A stretch of 32,565 bases of DNA from Candidatus Brocadia sp. (GTDB taxonomy: Bacteria > Planctomycetota > Brocadiia > Brocadiales > Brocadiaceae): NCBI GenBank assembly GCA_013360945.1, contig JABWAQ010000040.1, positions 1-32,565 on the forward strand, given 5' to 3'. A program made the position numbers and the translations under genes. The notes beneath the pieces were generated by a model that ran no database searches, was not told where the DNA came from, and saw nothing but the letters and a program-made list of their open reading frames with translations. Shown one piece after another: positions 31,446-32,565 of this stretch. How positions within the stretch are numbered: position 1 is the first letter of the stretch; the number at the start of each line of letters is the position of its first letter.

Positions 31446-32220
31446 AGAGATTCCGCCGCCAAAAGGGCAATCAAGGTGGGATGGGCCCTCTGTTTCGCGA
31501 TACCTGGGAGTATCAGACGATGCAGTCTGGCGTATTCTGCGCAAGGAGGGTATTTGTCTTGCTCGGCAAAGAAGTTGGTGTGTCAGCACTGACCCTGAGT
31601 TTGCATCCAAAGCGGCTGATATAGTCGGCTTATACCTGGCTCCTCCAGAAAATGCCCTGGTGATTTCCGTTGACGAAAAGCCAGGCATTCAGGCTTTGGA
31701 GCGGACTACAGGTTATGTATGTACCAGTAATAAAAAAATTGTGCGTGGGCTTAAAAGTACTTATAAACGTCATGGGACACTTAATCTATTTGCAGCGCTC
31801 AATGTGGCAACAGGGGCTATTCGTACACAAACAACGGAATTAAAAAGACGAGTGGAATTCCTGGCATTTATGGATCAACTACTTTCGGATTTGCCGGATA
31901 GTGACAAGAAAGAAATCCACGTCATCCTCGACAACTACCGCATTCACAAGCGAAATGAGGCGTGGTTAGTAGCACATCCGAATGTCAGGTTCCACTTTAC
32001 TCCGACTTCTGCAAGTTAGCTCAATCAAGTGGAGATATGGCTTGGCATTCTTTCCAGAAAAGCCTTGAAGAACGCCAGCTTCAAAAGTGTAGAGCAATTG
32101 AGAACTGCAATAGCGGAATTCATTGAAGCGTATCAACCTAATGCTAAATCGTTCATATGGCGTAAGAGTGAATTCTGGGGTTCACAATTGAGAAATACTA
32201 TAAGCAACTTATGCAATTAG
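31446..32220 (+). pseudogene. IS630-type transposase, 5' truncated and with an internal stop
   Basis: Transposase homology starts near 'PPPKGQSRWDGPSVSRYLG' and continues 'SDDAVWRILRKEGICL', 'ALVISVDEKPGIQALERT' (first Asp), 'HVILDNYRIHK' (second Asp), 'HFTPTSAS', then TAG at 32017-32019 in place of the conserved Trp, then 'LNQVEIWLGILSRKALK' (catalytic Glu) and 'RNTISNLCN' at 32220. The N-terminal helix-turn-helix part (about 70-90 residues) is missing. An open frame does run upstream to 31249, but its first 66 codons are the antisense of the ribbon-helix-helix gene. The TAG would remove the catalytic Glu, so the element should be inactive. Confidence 0.85.
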
Positions 32221-32287
32221 ACACTAGACTAAATGATCCAGAGTTCTTCTTAGGTTATTTTTGCGCTTTTTTTATAACCGTGTGGCG

Positions 32288-32405
32288 TTGTATCTGTTGC
32301 GATTGTAATAATTAGCATGTAATAAGTTACAACACAAGTTTAATTCCAGTAATTTCGTTTGTTTCCGATTGATCCAGTTGCATTCGGTCACAATTTAGTC
32401 ACAGT
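32288..32405 (+). repeat. Direct repeat of about 119 bases, copy 2
   Basis: Second copy of 29556-29674: TTGTATCTGTTGCGATTG, AGCATGTAATAAGTTACAAC, ending GGTCACAATTTAGTCACAGT. It lies 67 bases after the transposase stop. The minus-strand frame that is open in copy 1 is interrupted here by a stop (CD*IVTE). Confidence 0.8.
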
Positions 32406-32565
32406 TTTTTCATAAACACCTTACAGGTATTTTGCCCTTTATCACAAACGAAAAAATTTATCATATTACAACGGATGTTCACCCCAGTCAAAATACATAA
32501 GTATAGAATGCATGGCATGTTAGTGTTATTTTATCGATAAATATGTGGTCACTAATATATTATTA
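32406..32565. other. Right edge
   Basis: AT-rich, with no gene or clear repeat recognised. Confidence 0.4.

Noticed and set aside
29838..32019. Stop-codon recoding as explanation for in-frame TGA and TAG in HicA, TumE and the transposase.
   Set aside because: Both TAG and TGA are used as ordinary stops elsewhere (purF and the radical SAM gene end in TAG; pyrD, SMR and hicA end in TGA), and all affected genes are mobile or dispensable, so decay is simpler.

Overview
The window looks like chromosomal DNA of a flagellated, Gram-negative-type bacterium of moderate-to-low GC. The gene styles (many starts without a Shine-Dalgarno, a planctomycete-looking BshC-like protein, many dispersed palindromic repeats) make me suspect an anammox planctomycete (Brocadiales). 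That placement is inference; no marker here proves it.

Layout. (1) 174-7293, minus strand: a flagellar rod/hook operon in transcription order fliK, flgD, flgE, flgF, flgG, flgA, interrupted by two hairpin repeat elements. (2) 7294-9214: a repeat-rich gap, then a pair of lipoprotein genes. (3) 9412-15684: housekeeping genes: thiE, purF with a consensus sigma-70 promoter and a long leader, a radical SAM/SPASM protein, ruvC, and the pyrD-pyrK pair. (4) 15685-23201: an accessory block, partly GC-richer, with intact enzymes (PEP-mutase family, two VOC paralogues, an AhpD-like protein, GNAT, a SugE/Gdx-type exporter, a Trm112-type methyltransferase overlapping a WaaP-like kinase gene) mixed with broken genes (a frameshifted cupin, a 41-residue SDR stub, an MgtC/SapB fragment). 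Part of it (20338-23305) is bracketed by 19-base inverted ends. (5) 23956-29050: a BshC-like protein, a stand-alone Cache sensor, a TIM-barrel protein and an unrecognised 344-residue protein. (6) 29106-29303: tRNA-Arg(TCT) and tRNA-His(GTG). (7) 29.5-32.4 kb: two roughly 119-base direct repeats enclosing a graveyard of toxin-antitoxin loci (HicAB, a RelE/ParE remnant, TumE/TumA, a ribbon-helix-helix fragment) and a 5'-truncated IS630-type transposase. In HicAB and TumE/TumA the toxin carries an in-frame stop while the antitoxin remains open.

The flagellar genes act together to build the rod and hook. pyrD-pyrK encode the two subunits of a class 1B dihydroorotate dehydrogenase. I found no clear new defence or biosynthetic system. 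The most informative signals are the toxin-antitoxin graveyard next to the tRNAs, several families of hairpin repeats (one supplies the stop codon of pyrK), and the methyltransferase/kinase pair.
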